Below are positions 49,662-58,690 of a stretch of DNA of 63,425 bases, piece by piece. Source of the stretch: JAAYTL01 sp031460505 (GTDB lineage Bacteria > Bacillota > Clostridia > Tissierellales > Tissierellaceae); contig JAVKTT010000007.1 in NCBI GenBank assembly GCA_031460505.1, forward strand, positions 1 through 63,425. The letters are read 5' to 3'. A program made the translations under genes and the position numbers. Within the stretch, counting starts at the first letter, position 1. Each line of letters starts with the position of its first letter. The notes beneath the pieces were generated by a model. That model was not told the origin of the DNA and made no database searches. It saw nothing but the letters and a program-made list of their open reading frames with translations.

Positions 49662-50405
49662 CTATATAGCCATACCGCCATCTACTTTTATTACTTCACC
49701 TGTTATATAGTCTGACTTTTCACCAGCCAAAAATACTACTAGATTTGCTATATCACTTGGTTTCCCAAAGGAGCTAAGCGGTATATTTTTAATCATTTCA
49801 TTTTTAATTTCTTCTTTTAGTACATTAGTCATATCTGTATCAATAAATCCAGGTGCTACTGCATTTACTCTGATTCCTCTAGAAGCAAGTTCTTTAGCCA
49901 TAGATTTTGTAAATCCTATGACACCTGCTTTAGATGCAGAATAATTTCCTTGACCAAGATTGCCGTTTACACCAACTACTGATGAAATATTTATGATTTT
50001 TCCATATCTTTTCTTCATCATAGTTCTAGCAACTGCTTTGGTACATAGGAATACTCCCTTTAAATTTACATCTAACACTGAGTCCCAATCTTCTTCACTC
50101 ATTCTGATAAGTAAATTGTCCTTAGTTACACCAGCATTATTTACCAATATATCAATTGTACCTAGTTGTTCCTCTACTGATTTAACCATATTAGTAACTT
50201 CATCACTATTTACTACATTTGCTTTTACTGCTATGGCATTTACACCATTTTCTTTTATTTCATTTACTACAGCTAAAGCCTTTTCTTCATTGCTGGTATA
50301 AGTAATAGCCACATTTGCACCTTCTTTTGCCAATGATAAGGCAATTTCTCGGCCAATTCCTCTAGTACCACCAGTAACTAAAGCTATTTTATCCTTTAAA
50401 CTCAT
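49662..50405 (-). CDS. fabG: 3-oxoacyl-ACP reductase (FabG)
   Basis: A 247-residue short-chain dehydrogenase that reduces 3-oxoacyl-ACP with NADPH. TGGTRGIG at 12-19 binds the cofactor; the active site is Ser in INISSVVG and YSASK (Tyr and Lys). NNAG and PG motifs are present. It starts one base after the fabD stop region and belongs to the same transcript. Confidence 0.95.
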   Translation of the reverse strand: MSLKDKIALVTGGTRGIGREIALSLAKEGANVAITYTSNEEKALAVVNEIKENGVNAIAVKANVVNSDEVTNMVKSVEEQLGTIDILVNNAGVTKDNLLIRMSEEDWDSVLDVNLKGVFLCTKAVARTMMKKRYGKIINISSVVGVNGNLGQGNYSASKAGVIGFTKSMAKELASRGIRVNAVAPGFIDTDMTNVLKEEIKNEMIKNIPLSSFGKPSDIANLVVFLAGEKSDYITGEVIKVDGGMAI

Positions 50406-50406
50406 A

Positions 50407-51357
50407 TTAATTCCCTCCTAATAGATTTATTGTTTCATTAAAAGTATTTAAGTCAGAAATGTTGAGGGTTTTAATATCTTTACCCAAGGATTTTCCAATT
50501 CTTTTAACAAAACCTGTCAATGATTTCCCAGGGCCAATTTCAATAAATGTATCAATTCCTTCATTTATCATGAATTCTACAGATTGTTGCCATAGTACAG
50601 AATTACTTACTTGTTTTACTAACTTTTGTTTTAACTCATCTTTATTTTGGATGATTTTAGCATCAACATTTGATACAACTTTTTTATCCAAATTATTAAT
50701 ATTATATTTTGAAAGCTCTATTTCAAGCTTATTTCCAGCCTCATTTAATAGGCTGCAATGAAAAGGTGCACTTACTGAAAGATTAACTACTTTTTTTGCA
50801 CCTAATTCTTTTGCTTTTTCTGATGCAACTTCTAAGGCTTTTAATTCACCAGATATAACGATTTGGCCTGGGCTATTATAATTAGCGATTTCAACAGTCC
50901 CAAATCCTTTAGAAGATTCTATTACTAGGGAAAGTTTATCTTCTTCTAAACCTAGAATAGCAGCCATTCCTCCAAGACCTAGAGGTACTGCTTCTTGCAT
51001 AAATTTTCCTCTTTCTCTAACAATTTTAACTGCATCACAAAAATTAATTCCATTAGCATATACAATTGATGAATATTCACCTAAGCTAAGTCCTGCAGTG
51101 TAATCTGAGTTTATTCCTTCTTTTTCAAGGGCTCTAAGCATAGCTATGCTTGTTGCAAGTATAGCTGGTTGTGTATTTTCAGTTTTTCTTAAAGTTTCTT
51201 CCTCACCATTGAAAATTAAATCACTTAGATTCATATTCAATGCATTATTTGCCTCTTCAAATACGTCTTTTGATTCCTTGAAATTGTCGTAAAAATCCTT
51301 ACCCATACCAATATATTGGGAACCTTGACCAGGAAATATAAAAGCTAGATTAGTCAT
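50407..51357 (-). CDS. fabD: Malonyl-CoA:ACP transacylase (FabD)
   Basis: A 316-residue enzyme that moves malonyl from CoA to ACP. FPGQGSQ at the start, GLSLGEYS with the nucleophile Ser (about 91), and APFHCSLL with the partner His are present. The ATG at 51357 is preferred because GGTGAT lies upstream; it overlaps the end of fabK by 8 bases, indicating coupling. Malonyl-CoA for this step may come partly from the malonate operon at 56.3 kb. Confidence 0.94.
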   Translation of the reverse strand: MTNLAFIFPGQGSQYIGMGKDFYDNFKESKDVFEEANNALNMNLSDLIFNGEEETLRKTENTQPAILATSIAMLRALEKEGINSDYTAGLSLGEYSSIVYANGINFCDAVKIVRERGKFMQEAVPLGLGGMAAILGLEEDKLSLVIESSKGFGTVEIANYNSPGQIVISGELKALEVASEKAKELGAKKVVNLSVSAPFHCSLLNEAGNKLEIELSKYNINNLDKKVVSNVDAKIIQNKDELKQKLVKQVSNSVLWQQSVEFMINEGIDTFIEIGPGKSLTGFVKRIGKSLGKDIKTLNISDLNTFNETINLLGGN

Positions 51358-52309
51358 TATTATCACCAACTTTCAATGATGATAATTCTTTAATAACATT
51401 ATTTCCTTGACCTACAATTGACGAAATAATATCTTCACATGATTTAATTTCGTTTATAAGTCCAGAAATTTGTCCAGCCATTAAAGAACCATTGACTACA
51501 TCACCTTTATAAGCTGCTAATTTTAATTTTCCAGCACTATGCTTTTCTAGTTCCATAATATCAATATCAGTTTTTTCTAATTCAATAAATTCCTTTGAGA
51601 ATTTATTTTTTAGAACTCTAATAGGATGACCTGTACTTCTCCCAGCTACCAAGGCATCTCTATCTTTTGCTTTTACAACCATTTCTTTGTAATTATTATG
51701 AATATCTGCTTCTGAAGAACAAACAAATCTAGTACCAAGCTGAACTCCTTCAGCACCTAAGGCTAATGAGGCTACAAACCCTCTACCATCTGCTATACCA
51801 CCAGCAGCTATGATTGGGATATTTACAGCATCTGCTACTTGTGGCACTAAAGCCATAGTAGTTATCTCACCAATATGTCCACCAGCTTCTGTTCCTTCTA
51901 CAATTAATGCATCTACTCCTAATTTTTCTAATCTTCTCGCTAAAGATACAGTAGGTACTACAGGTATGATTTTTACATTGTGCTCTTTTAATTTTTGAAT
52001 ATATATTCCTGGATTTCCTGCACCTGTAGTTACTACAGGAACTCCTTCTTCACAGACTATACCTACAATATCCTCAGCATAAGGTGACATTAACATGATA
52101 TTTACTCCAAAGGGTTTATCAGTTAGTTCCTTACACTTTCTAATTTCTTCTCTAATCATATCTCCCGGAAGACTTCCTGCTGCTATTATTCCCAGGCCTC
52201 CTGCATTGGATACTGCTGCAGCTAACTTATGTGTAGCTACCCAAGCCATCCCACCTTGTATGATTGGATACTTAATATTTAAAATTTCTGTAACTCTAGT
52301 ATTAAACAT
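51350..52309 (-). CDS. fabK: Enoyl-ACP reductase II (FabK)
   Basis: A 319-residue FMN-dependent reductase that replaces FabI in many Firmicutes. PIIQGGMAWVATHKLAAAVSNAGGLG at the N-terminus, VEGTEAGGHIG in the middle and AAGGIADG for FMN binding are the 2-nitropropane-dioxygenase-like core. The fab location and lack of a Cys-rich C-terminus separate it from the relative at 58691. It lies between fabH and fabD, with overlaps at both ends. Confidence 0.92.
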   Translation of the reverse strand: MFNTRVTEILNIKYPIIQGGMAWVATHKLAAAVSNAGGLGIIAAGSLPGDMIREEIRKCKELTDKPFGVNIMLMSPYAEDIVGIVCEEGVPVVTTGAGNPGIYIQKLKEHNVKIIPVVPTVSLARRLEKLGVDALIVEGTEAGGHIGEITTMALVPQVADAVNIPIIAAGGIADGRGFVASLALGAEGVQLGTRFVCSSEADIHNNYKEMVVKAKDRDALVAGRSTGHPIRVLKNKFSKEFIELEKTDIDIMELEKHSAGKLKLAAYKGDVVNGSLMAGQISGLINEIKSCEDIISSIVGQGNNVIKELSSLKVGDNND

Positions 52310-53309
52310 CTTTTTCCTCCCTGTTCCATTTTAAGATTATAGAGCCCCAAGTTAAACCTGCTCCAAAGGCAACTAAAAGAACTGAATCACCTTTTTTAAT
52401 CTTTTTGTTTTTAATAGCTTCATCTAAGGCTACTGGAACTGATGCAGAGGACATGTTTCCATACTTATTTAGATTTACATATACTTTTTCTTCTGGTAAA
52501 TTTAGTTTTTTTCTGGCTGAATCTATTATTCTAGTATTAGCTTGATGTGGTATTAAAAAGTCCAAATCGCTTATATCCATATTAGCTTTTTCTAATGCAG
52601 CCATTGATGATTTTTCCATTACTCTAACAGCAAATTTAAACACTTCTCTTCCATCCATGTAAATGTAGTGAAGATTATTTGCTAAGCTTTCTACATTGGC
52701 AGGTTCTCTTGAGCCACCAGCTGGTTGAATCAATACTTCATGATTAGTTCCATCTGATCCTAATTCATAGGAAATTATTCCGTATCCTTCTTCACATTTT
52801 TCAAGGACACATGCTCCAGCACCATCACCAAACAAGACGCATGTATTTCTATCTTCCCAGTTTACAGCTCTGGACATTGTTTCTGCTCCAATAACTAGGA
52901 CTTTTTCATATATTCCTGCTTTTATAAAATTAGCTCCTGTTGCAACACCATATACAAAACCCGTACATCCAGCATTTAAATCAAAAGCTGCTGCATTAAC
53001 AGCACCAATGTTTTTTTGAACAATACATGCTGTAGAAGGCAAACTATAATCTGGAGTAACAGTTGCTACTATAATTAAGTCAATTTCTTCTGGTTTTAAT
53101 TTAGCATCTTCTAAAGCTCTTAAAGCTGCTTCAGTGCTTAAATCTGAGGTAGCCACATTTTTAGGAGCAATTCTTCTTTCCTCTATTCCAGTTCTACTAA
53201 CTATCCATTCATGACTAGTATCTACCATCTTTGAAAGATCATCATTAGTTAAAACTTCTTCAGGTACATAGCTACCTGTTCCAGAAATACCTACAGAAAA
53301 GTTTTTCAA
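52302..53309 (-). CDS. fabH: 3-oxoacyl-ACP synthase III (FabH)
   Basis: A 335-residue starter enzyme that condenses acetyl- or branched-acyl-CoA with malonyl-ACP. The active site is Cys in NAGCTGFVYG (about 112), His in LIPHQANTRI (about 253) and Asn nearby. The TTG start at 53309 shares TTGA with the stop codon of a 17-codon upstream frame. It is the first fab gene of the minus-strand operon and the likely control point. Confidence 0.95.
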   Translation of the reverse strand: MKNFSVGISGTGSYVPEEVLTNDDLSKMVDTSHEWIVSRTGIEERRIAPKNVATSDLSTEAALRALEDAKLKPEEIDLIIVATVTPDYSLPSTACIVQKNIGAVNAAAFDLNAGCTGFVYGVATGANFIKAGIYEKVLVIGAETMSRAVNWEDRNTCVLFGDGAGACVLEKCEEGYGIISYELGSDGTNHEVLIQPAGGSREPANVESLANNLHYIYMDGREVFKFAVRVMEKSSMAALEKANMDISDLDFLIPHQANTRIIDSARKKLNLPEEKVYVNLNKYGNMSSASVPVALDEAIKNKKIKKGDSVLLVAFGAGLTWGSIILKWNREEKDV

Positions 53310-53359
53310 CTTACCACCTCCATATTAAATTTAATAAGTTTATAAAGACCCCTTATCAT
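53306..53359 (-). CDS. Possible 17-residue leader peptide upstream of fabH
   Basis: ATG at 53359 on the minus strand follows GGAGGTGG by 3-5 bases, a very good binding site. The frame (MIRGLYKLIKFNMEVVS) ends in TGA that overlaps the fabH TTG start as TTGA. A second GGAGGTGG within its last codons serves fabH. The overlap suggests coupled translation. It may also be a relic of a lost longer gene. Confidence 0.4.
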   Translation of the reverse strand: MIRGLYKLIKFNMEVVS

Positions 53360-53506
53360 TTACCACCTCCAAAACTATTTGCAAAAAATACATACTTCAA
53401 TTACTATTAAATATATTAAGCAAAACTTAAGGGTAAGTATATATTATAAATTAAAAATAATCAACAAAAAAAATTTCATGCTTAATTTTAGAGGAGGAAT
53501 AAACAT

Positions 53507-53938
53507 ATGGAAAAAGTGCTAAAAATAGAGGAAATCATGGAGGTAATTCCACATAGATATCCATTCTTATTTGTTGACAAGGTAGAGATATTAGAATCTG
53601 GTGTAAAGGGTATAGGATACAAAAATGTAACTATGAATGAATATTATTTTCAAGGCCATTATCCAGGAATGCCTGTAATGCCAGGTGTACTAATCATTGA
53701 AACAATGGCACAAGTTGGGGCAGTGATTCTTTTATCCCATGATGATTTTAAAGGTAAAGTACCATACTTTGCAGGAATAAACAAAGCTAGATTTAAGAAA
53801 AAAGTTGGCCCTGGGGATAGTTTAAGAATCGAAGTGGAGATAATAAAGATTAGAGGTTCAATAGGGTTTGGTGCAGGTAAAGCTTATGTAGGAGACGATA
53901 TAGCAGCTGAAGGAGAATTTATGTTTGCAATTCAGTAA
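53507..53938 (+). CDS. fabZ: 3-hydroxyacyl-ACP dehydratase (FabZ)
   Basis: A 143-residue hotdog dehydratase. PHRYPFLFVD with the catalytic His (about 15-24) and HYPGMPVMPGVLIIE with the catalytic Glu are the FabZ motifs. It is divergent from the main fab operon across about 150 bp. AGGAGG precedes the ATG. Its last codons overlap the longest possible frame of the histidine kinase gene downstream, so dehydratase and sensor expression are linked. Confidence 0.95.
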   Translation: MEKVLKIEEIMEVIPHRYPFLFVDKVEILESGVKGIGYKNVTMNEYYFQGHYPGMPVMPGVLIIETMAQVGAVILLSHDDFKGKVPYFAGINKARFKKKVGPGDSLRIEVEIIKIRGSIGFGAGKAYVGDDIAAEGEFMFAIQ

Positions 53939-54806
53939 AGGAGTGGTTAATCTGAGTAGTGAATTATTAGGTATTCAAGAAACCTTAAATATTATGTATT
54001 TACTTCTTATAGTCTTTGGAATACTTATAGTCCTGATATTTGCCACATTGCTGGGGATCATATCTGGTAAAATCTCTTTAAGAGATGTAAAAAAACTAAG
54101 AGATATTAATATCTATGGACAAGAGTTTGTGGAATTACAAAGACAAGATAGAATTAGAACATTAGGTGAATTAACAGCATCCATTGTCCATGACATAGGA
54201 AATCCCCTTGCAGGTATGGGAAATCTTGTAGAGATTTTAAAGGATGAGGATTATGCTGACGAAGTAAAAAAAGAAGTTTTAGATGTGATGAGTAAAGAAA
54301 TAGACGATTTAAATGATTTAATTATCAATTATCTGGATTTCAGTCGGGAATCAAAATTCAATAAAGAACAATGTGACATTATGGAAATTTTTAATGATGC
54401 TGTGAATTTATTAAAATATGAGATGGATAAAAAGTCCATTAAATTAAATATTAAGGCTGAATCTGAATTACCAAGTGTATCCATAGATAGACGAGCTATG
54501 AAACAAGTAATAATTAATATAATGAAAAATTCTATAGAAGCATTGAATGATGGTGGATTAATAGATATTTTTATAGATACCACAGAGGTGTCTATGAAAA
54601 TATCTATTAAGGATAACGGATACGGCATAGATAATTTTGAGTTAGAAAATATATTTGATCCCTTCTACACAACTAAAAAGGGAGGGACGGGATTAGGTTT
54701 ATCAACAGTTTACAAAACTATTGTAGAGCATGATGGTGAAATAAAAGTAAATAGTATTCTTGGAAGTGGAACAGAATTTATTATTTTACTTCCACTTAAG
54801 GATTAG
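53925..54806 (+). CDS. Sensor histidine kinase partnered with the NtrC-type regulator
   Basis: About 293 residues from the TTG at 53925. One clear membrane segment (about residues 23-47), then a HisKA domain with His89 in LTASIVHDIGNPL, and an ATPase domain with IKNSIEALN-like N box, DNGYGID and GGTGLGLST. It resembles NtrB-type kinases and has no large sensor domain. The start is uncertain: TTG 53925 has AAGGAG upstream but lies inside fabZ, and GTG 53943 is possible; a CTG at 53952 follows AAAGGAG. It is followed 23 bp later by the response regulator, so they form a two-component pair. Confidence 0.88.
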   Translation: MQFSKGVVNLSSELLGIQETLNIMYLLLIVFGILIVLIFATLLGIISGKISLRDVKKLRDINIYGQEFVELQRQDRIRTLGELTASIVHDIGNPLAGMGNLVEILKDEDYADEVKKEVLDVMSKEIDDLNDLIINYLDFSRESKFNKEQCDIMEIFNDAVNLLKYEMDKKSIKLNIKAESELPSVSIDRRAMKQVIINIMKNSIEALNDGGLIDIFIDTTEVSMKISIKDNGYGIDNFELENIFDPFYTTKKGGTGLGLSTVYKTIVEHDGEIKVNSILGSGTEFIILLPLKD

Positions 54807-54829
54807 GGTACTAAATGGAGTGAGTAAAA

Positions 54830-56146
54830 ATGAGAGTTCTTGTAGTGGATGATGAGAAGAGTATTAGAATATCACTGAAGATAGGACTAGAGAAATTGGG
54901 TTTGGAAGTATTTGCTGCTGAAAGTGGTGAAGAAGCTTTAGAAATTTTTGAAAGGGATAATCCTGATTTAGTAATTCTAGACATTAATTTACCAGGAATA
55001 AACGGTATAGATGTTTTAAAAAGACTAAAAAGTATAAGCCCTACTACAACAATCATAATGATAACATATATGACAGATGTTAAATTAGCAGTAGAGGCAA
55101 TGAAGATCGGAGCTTATGATTATTTCACAAAGCCATTTAATTTATCTGATATTAATAAGTCTATCAAAGAAATATTAGATTACATGGTATTAAAGAAAGA
55201 TTTAAATTCAACTGAAGGTGGAGAAAGTCCACTAATTGGTGAATCCCAAAGTATACAGAAAATCAGAGATGTTATTTCTGATATCTGTGAATTAAACTAT
55301 GATACATCAATTCTTATTACTGGAGAAAGTGGTACAGGTAAGGAAGTTGTGGCTAAATCAGTCCATAGTTGCTTAAATAATAAAGATAAGCCTTTTATAG
55401 CTATAAACTGTGCAGCCATACCGCAAAACCTTCAAGAAAGTGAACTTTTTGGATATGAAAAAGGTGCATTCTCTGATGCTAAGACTGATAAGGAAGGTCT
55501 TATTGAAAAGGCAAATAAGGGGATTTTATTCCTTGATGAAATTGGAGATATGGATATTGGCTTACAGGCAAAGGTCCTTAGAGTTATACAAGAGAAAAAG
55601 TATAGAAGAATAGGTGGTACTAAAGAAATTGAGTTTGAAGCTACAATACTTGCAGCCACTAATAAGGATTTACTAAAATCCATAGAAGCTGGAGAGTTTC
55701 GAAAGGATTTATATTATAGGCTTAATGTTATACCAATCAATGTTCCACCACTTCGTGAGAGGAAAGAAGATATATCAGTACTAGCAAATTATTTTGTTCA
55801 AGAATACAATAAAAGGCTAAATAAAAACATTCTATCAATCGACAAAGAGGCTATGGAGCTACTGGAAGCATATAATTGGCCAGGTAATATTAGGGAATTA
55901 AAAAACCTGATTGAAAGAATTATGATATTTAAAAAAGGAGATAGAATAGAAGTCCATGATTTGTCTGATGAAATAAGACAAAAACACTTAAGCACTACTT
56001 CATCTAGTTTAGAAGATGCAGAAAGGGCAACTATTGAAAGAGTCTTAGTTGAAAACAAGTGGAATATCTCCAGATCAGCTAAGGAGTTAAATATTACAAG
56101 ACAAACCTTAAGAAATAAAATAGAAAAATACAATATAAGAAAATGA
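54830..56146 (+). CDS. NtrC-family sigma-54-type response regulator
   Basis: A 438-residue regulator. The receiver domain has Asp51 (VILDINLPG). The AAA+ domain (about 135-370) has Walker A GESGTGKE (165-172) and Walker B ILFLDEIGD (232-240). A Fis-type helix-turn-helix is at the end (ISRSAKELNITRQTLRNKI). The sigma-54 contact loop, usually GAFTGA, reads GAFSDA (212-217); this variant is uncommon. A textbook sigma-54 promoter lies about 110 bp downstream ahead of the CoA-transferase operon, which it probably activates. Confidence 0.93.
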   Translation: MRVLVVDDEKSIRISLKIGLEKLGLEVFAAESGEEALEIFERDNPDLVILDINLPGINGIDVLKRLKSISPTTTIIMITYMTDVKLAVEAMKIGAYDYFTKPFNLSDINKSIKEILDYMVLKKDLNSTEGGESPLIGESQSIQKIRDVISDICELNYDTSILITGESGTGKEVVAKSVHSCLNNKDKPFIAINCAAIPQNLQESELFGYEKGAFSDAKTDKEGLIEKANKGILFLDEIGDMDIGLQAKVLRVIQEKKYRRIGGTKEIEFEATILAATNKDLLKSIEAGEFRKDLYYRLNVIPINVPPLRERKEDISVLANYFVQEYNKRLNKNILSIDKEAMELLEAYNWPGNIRELKNLIERIMIFKKGDRIEVHDLSDEIRQKHLSTTSSSLEDAERATIERVLVENKWNISRSAKELNITRQTLRNKIEKYNIRK

Positions 56147-56157
56147 GAGAATGTTAA

Positions 56158-56206
56158 AAGTGGATGATTTTTTGCCAAGTGGTCAAAAATCATCCACTTA
56201 TTTTTT
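56158..56206 (+). terminator. Strong terminator, possible activator site
   Basis: AAGTGGATGATTTTT (56158-56172) pairs with AAAAATCATCCACTT (56185-56199), then TTTTTTT. It ends the regulator gene. Its place 60-100 bp upstream of the sigma-54 promoter also suits an enhancer site, but that is only a possibility. Confidence 0.7.
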
Positions 56207-56258
56207 TATCCAAAAAAATAGAATCAGTATTTTACTTATGTTTAGCATTCAAAAAAGT

Positions 56259-56274
56259 TGGCACGGAAGTTGCT
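56259..56274 (+). promoter_or_regulatory. Sigma-54 (-24/-12) promoter
   Basis: TGGCACGGAAGTTGCT: GG at 56260-56261 and GC at 56272-56273 are 10 bp apart as required, and the bases match the consensus TGGCACG-N4-TTGC. It is 63 bp upstream of the CoA-transferase start. The adjacent regulator is of the matching activator class. Confidence 0.85.
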
Positions 56275-56336
56275 ATATATTAGAGTGTACTTATATATTA
56301 ATTTTTAGATTATAAATTGAAGGAGAAGGTGGTAGT

Positions 56337-57518
56337 TTGAATCAAGCTTTAGAAAACATTAAAGTATTAGACTTAACAAGGGTATTGGCTGGTCCATATG
56401 CAACTATGATATTAGCAGATATGGGTGCTGATGTAATAAAAATTGAGATGCCTAAAACAGGTGATGATTCAAGGGCTTATGGTCCTTATATAGATGGCGA
56501 AAGTGCTTATTTTATGAGTCTTAACAGAAACAAAAGAAGTATTACTATGAATTTAAAATTACCAGAGACAAAAGAGATTTTCTTGAAACTAGTGAAGGAG
56601 GCCGATGTTGTAGTTGAAAACTATAGACCTGGAACTATGGAAAAGCTAGGATTAGGATATGAAAAATTAAAAGAAATAAACCCTAGAATAATCTATGCAG
56701 CGGCTTCTGGATTTGGTCATACAGGACCATATAGTCAAAGACCAGCATATGATGCAGTAGTTCAAGCAATGGGAGGTATTATGAGTATCACAGGTATGGA
56801 TGAACCTACTAGAGTAGGGCCTTCTATTGGTGATGTTACAGCAGGATTATTTACTGCAATAGGTATTTTATCAGCATTAAACTACAGAAATGAAACAGGA
56901 ATTGGTCAAAAAGTAGATGTAGCAATGCTAGATTGTCAAGTAGCAATACTAGAAAATGCAATTGCAAGATATTTTGCTACGGGAGTTTCACCAAAGCCAT
57001 TAGGTAACAGACATTCATCAATAATTCCTTTCGAAACTTTTAAAACAACTGATGGAGAAATAATGATTGCTGCAGGAAATGATACACTGTGGAAAAAGTT
57101 ATGTGAAGCTATGGGTGTAGCTGAATTAGGTGATGATGAAAGATTCTGTACTAATATTTTAAGAACACAAAATTATCTAGAGTTAAAGCCTATACTAGAC
57201 AAATGCATAAAGACAAAAACAACTGCTGAATGGATTGAAATATTAAATAAATTTGGAATACCTAATGGGCCAATCAATGATATCCAAGGAGTTGTGAATG
57301 ATCCACAGATAAAATCTAGAGACATGATAGTAGATGTTAATCATCCTAAGGTTGGATCAATTAAGATGGCTGGCGTGCCTATAAAGATGAGTGAAACACA
57401 AGGTTATATAAGAAAACCAGCTCCATTACTTGGAGAAGATACAGAAGACATACTTAAGAATTTAGTTAAAATAAATGATAATGAAATCAAGGAATTAAGA
57501 GAAAAAGGAGGTATTTAA
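56337..57518 (+). CDS. CaiB/BaiF (class III) CoA-transferase
   Basis: A 393-residue enzyme. VLDLTRVLAGPYATMILADMGADVIKIE at the N-terminus and NRNKRSITMNLK...VVENYRPG are the family motifs; the catalytic Asp is in the segment after YDAVVQAMGG...GDVTAG. It moves CoA between carboxylic acids. In an operon with madL and madM the likely acceptor is malonate, giving malonyl-CoA. Start TTG 56337, after GGAGAAGGTGG. It is the first gene of the sigma-54 operon, 3 bp before madL. Confidence 0.88.
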   Translation: MNQALENIKVLDLTRVLAGPYATMILADMGADVIKIEMPKTGDDSRAYGPYIDGESAYFMSLNRNKRSITMNLKLPETKEIFLKLVKEADVVVENYRPGTMEKLGLGYEKLKEINPRIIYAAASGFGHTGPYSQRPAYDAVVQAMGGIMSITGMDEPTRVGPSIGDVTAGLFTAIGILSALNYRNETGIGQKVDVAMLDCQVAILENAIARYFATGVSPKPLGNRHSSIIPFETFKTTDGEIMIAAGNDTLWKKLCEAMGVAELGDDERFCTNILRTQNYLELKPILDKCIKTKTTAEWIEILNKFGIPNGPINDIQGVVNDPQIKSRDMIVDVNHPKVGSIKMAGVPIKMSETQGYIRKPAPLLGEDTEDILKNLVKINDNEIKELREKGGI

Positions 57519-57520
57519 CT

Positions 57521-57925
57521 ATGGAAATATATGGATTAGGATTAGTAGCTGCATGTATGTTTATAGGTACTACAGTAGGAAGTATTGTAGGAAATTTACT
57601 TGGAGTTAGTGGTGATGTAGGTGGAGTAGGATTTTCCATGTTATTATTGATACTTATTAGCAATAAATTAGAAAGTAAGGGCAAAGGACTTTCAGAAGGT
57701 ACAGGTAGAGGTATACAATTACTTAGCTCACTTTATATACCAATAACAGTTGCAATGTCAGCAAGACAAGACGTTGTTTCTGCATTTAAAGGTGGTGCAG
57801 CACCATTATTAGCAGGTGTGATAGCAACCGTAGCAGGTTTATATTTGGTACCTGTTATATCTAAATTGGCAGAACCAGAATATAAACCATCATTTAAGAA
57901 ACTTTTGGAGGGTTTACATGATTAA
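57521..57925 (+). CDS. madL: Malonate transporter subunit MadL-like
   Basis: A 134-residue integral membrane protein with about four hydrophobic segments. GLGLVAACMFIGTTVGSIVGNLLGV at the start and GGVGFSMLLLIL are MadL-type. MadL and MadM together form a sodium-dependent malonate transporter in Malonomonas. The next gene, overlapping by 8 bases, is the MadM partner. No malonate decarboxylase gene is present in the window. AGGAGG precedes the ATG. Confidence 0.85.
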   Translation: MEIYGLGLVAACMFIGTTVGSIVGNLLGVSGDVGGVGFSMLLLILISNKLESKGKGLSEGTGRGIQLLSSLYIPITVAMSARQDVVSAFKGGAAPLLAGVIATVAGLYLVPVISKLAEPEYKPSFKKLLEGLHD

Positions 57926-58679
57926 GGATATAGTAATTAGTTTATTTACTAAGTATGAATTAGTTGGAGCATTTATAGTAATTGCAGCTGTTGTAGGTAT
58001 TTCTTATGGGTTTGCAAAAGCAATTGGACAAAAAAGAATGGGTTCAGCCATAGCCATAGTAGCTGGGTTAGGATTAGCTTATGTAGGTGGCAAGATGACA
58101 GGTGGTAGTAAAGGTATAGCTGATTTAACCATATTCTCAGGTGTAGGAGTATTAGGTGGTGGAATGTTTAGGGATTATGCTATTATTTCAACTGCTTATG
58201 GTGCAAAACTTGAAAACTTAAAAAAAGCTGGATTACCTGGAGTAGTATCTTTATTCGTTGGAATAACATCTGCATTTTTTATCGGGGCAATTATAGCAAC
58301 TACTATGGGATACACTGACCCAGTGGATATTACTACAATAGGTGCTGGAACAGTAACTTTCATAGTTGGTCCTGTTACAGGAGCTGCATTAGGAGCAAGT
58401 TCAGATGTCATAGCCTTAGCAATAGCTGCTGGTGTTGTAAAGTCAGTATTAACAATGATTTTGACCCCCCTTATTGCAAAGAAAATCAAGTTAGACAATC
58501 CGACATCAGCTATGGTATATGGTGGATTAATGGGATCAACCAGTGGAGTAGCAGGAGGTTTGGCAGCTACAGATCCAGCGCTTGTACCTTATGGAGCTAT
58601 GACAGCTACATTTTATACAGGACTGGGCAGTCTGTTTTGCCCATCTATTGGATACATGATAATTAGAATTTTAGTATAG
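57918..58679 (+). CDS. madM: Malonate transporter subunit MadM-like
   Basis: A 253-residue membrane protein with seven or eight hydrophobic segments. GGKMTGGSKGIADLTIFSGVGVLGGGMFRDYAI (about 55-88, read in parts) and TSGVAGGLAATDPALVPYGAMT are MadM-type. It overlaps madL (ATG at 57918), which shows co-translation. The subunits should act together in the cytoplasmic membrane to import malonate with sodium. Confidence 0.85.
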   Translation: MIKDIVISLFTKYELVGAFIVIAAVVGISYGFAKAIGQKRMGSAIAIVAGLGLAYVGGKMTGGSKGIADLTIFSGVGVLGGGMFRDYAIISTAYGAKLENLKKAGLPGVVSLFVGITSAFFIGAIIATTMGYTDPVDITTIGAGTVTFIVGPVTGAALGASSDVIALAIAAGVVKSVLTMILTPLIAKKIKLDNPTSAMVYGGLMGSTSGVAGGLAATDPALVPYGAMTATFYTGLGSLFCPSIGYMIIRILV

Positions 58680-58690
58680 GAGTTGACTAA

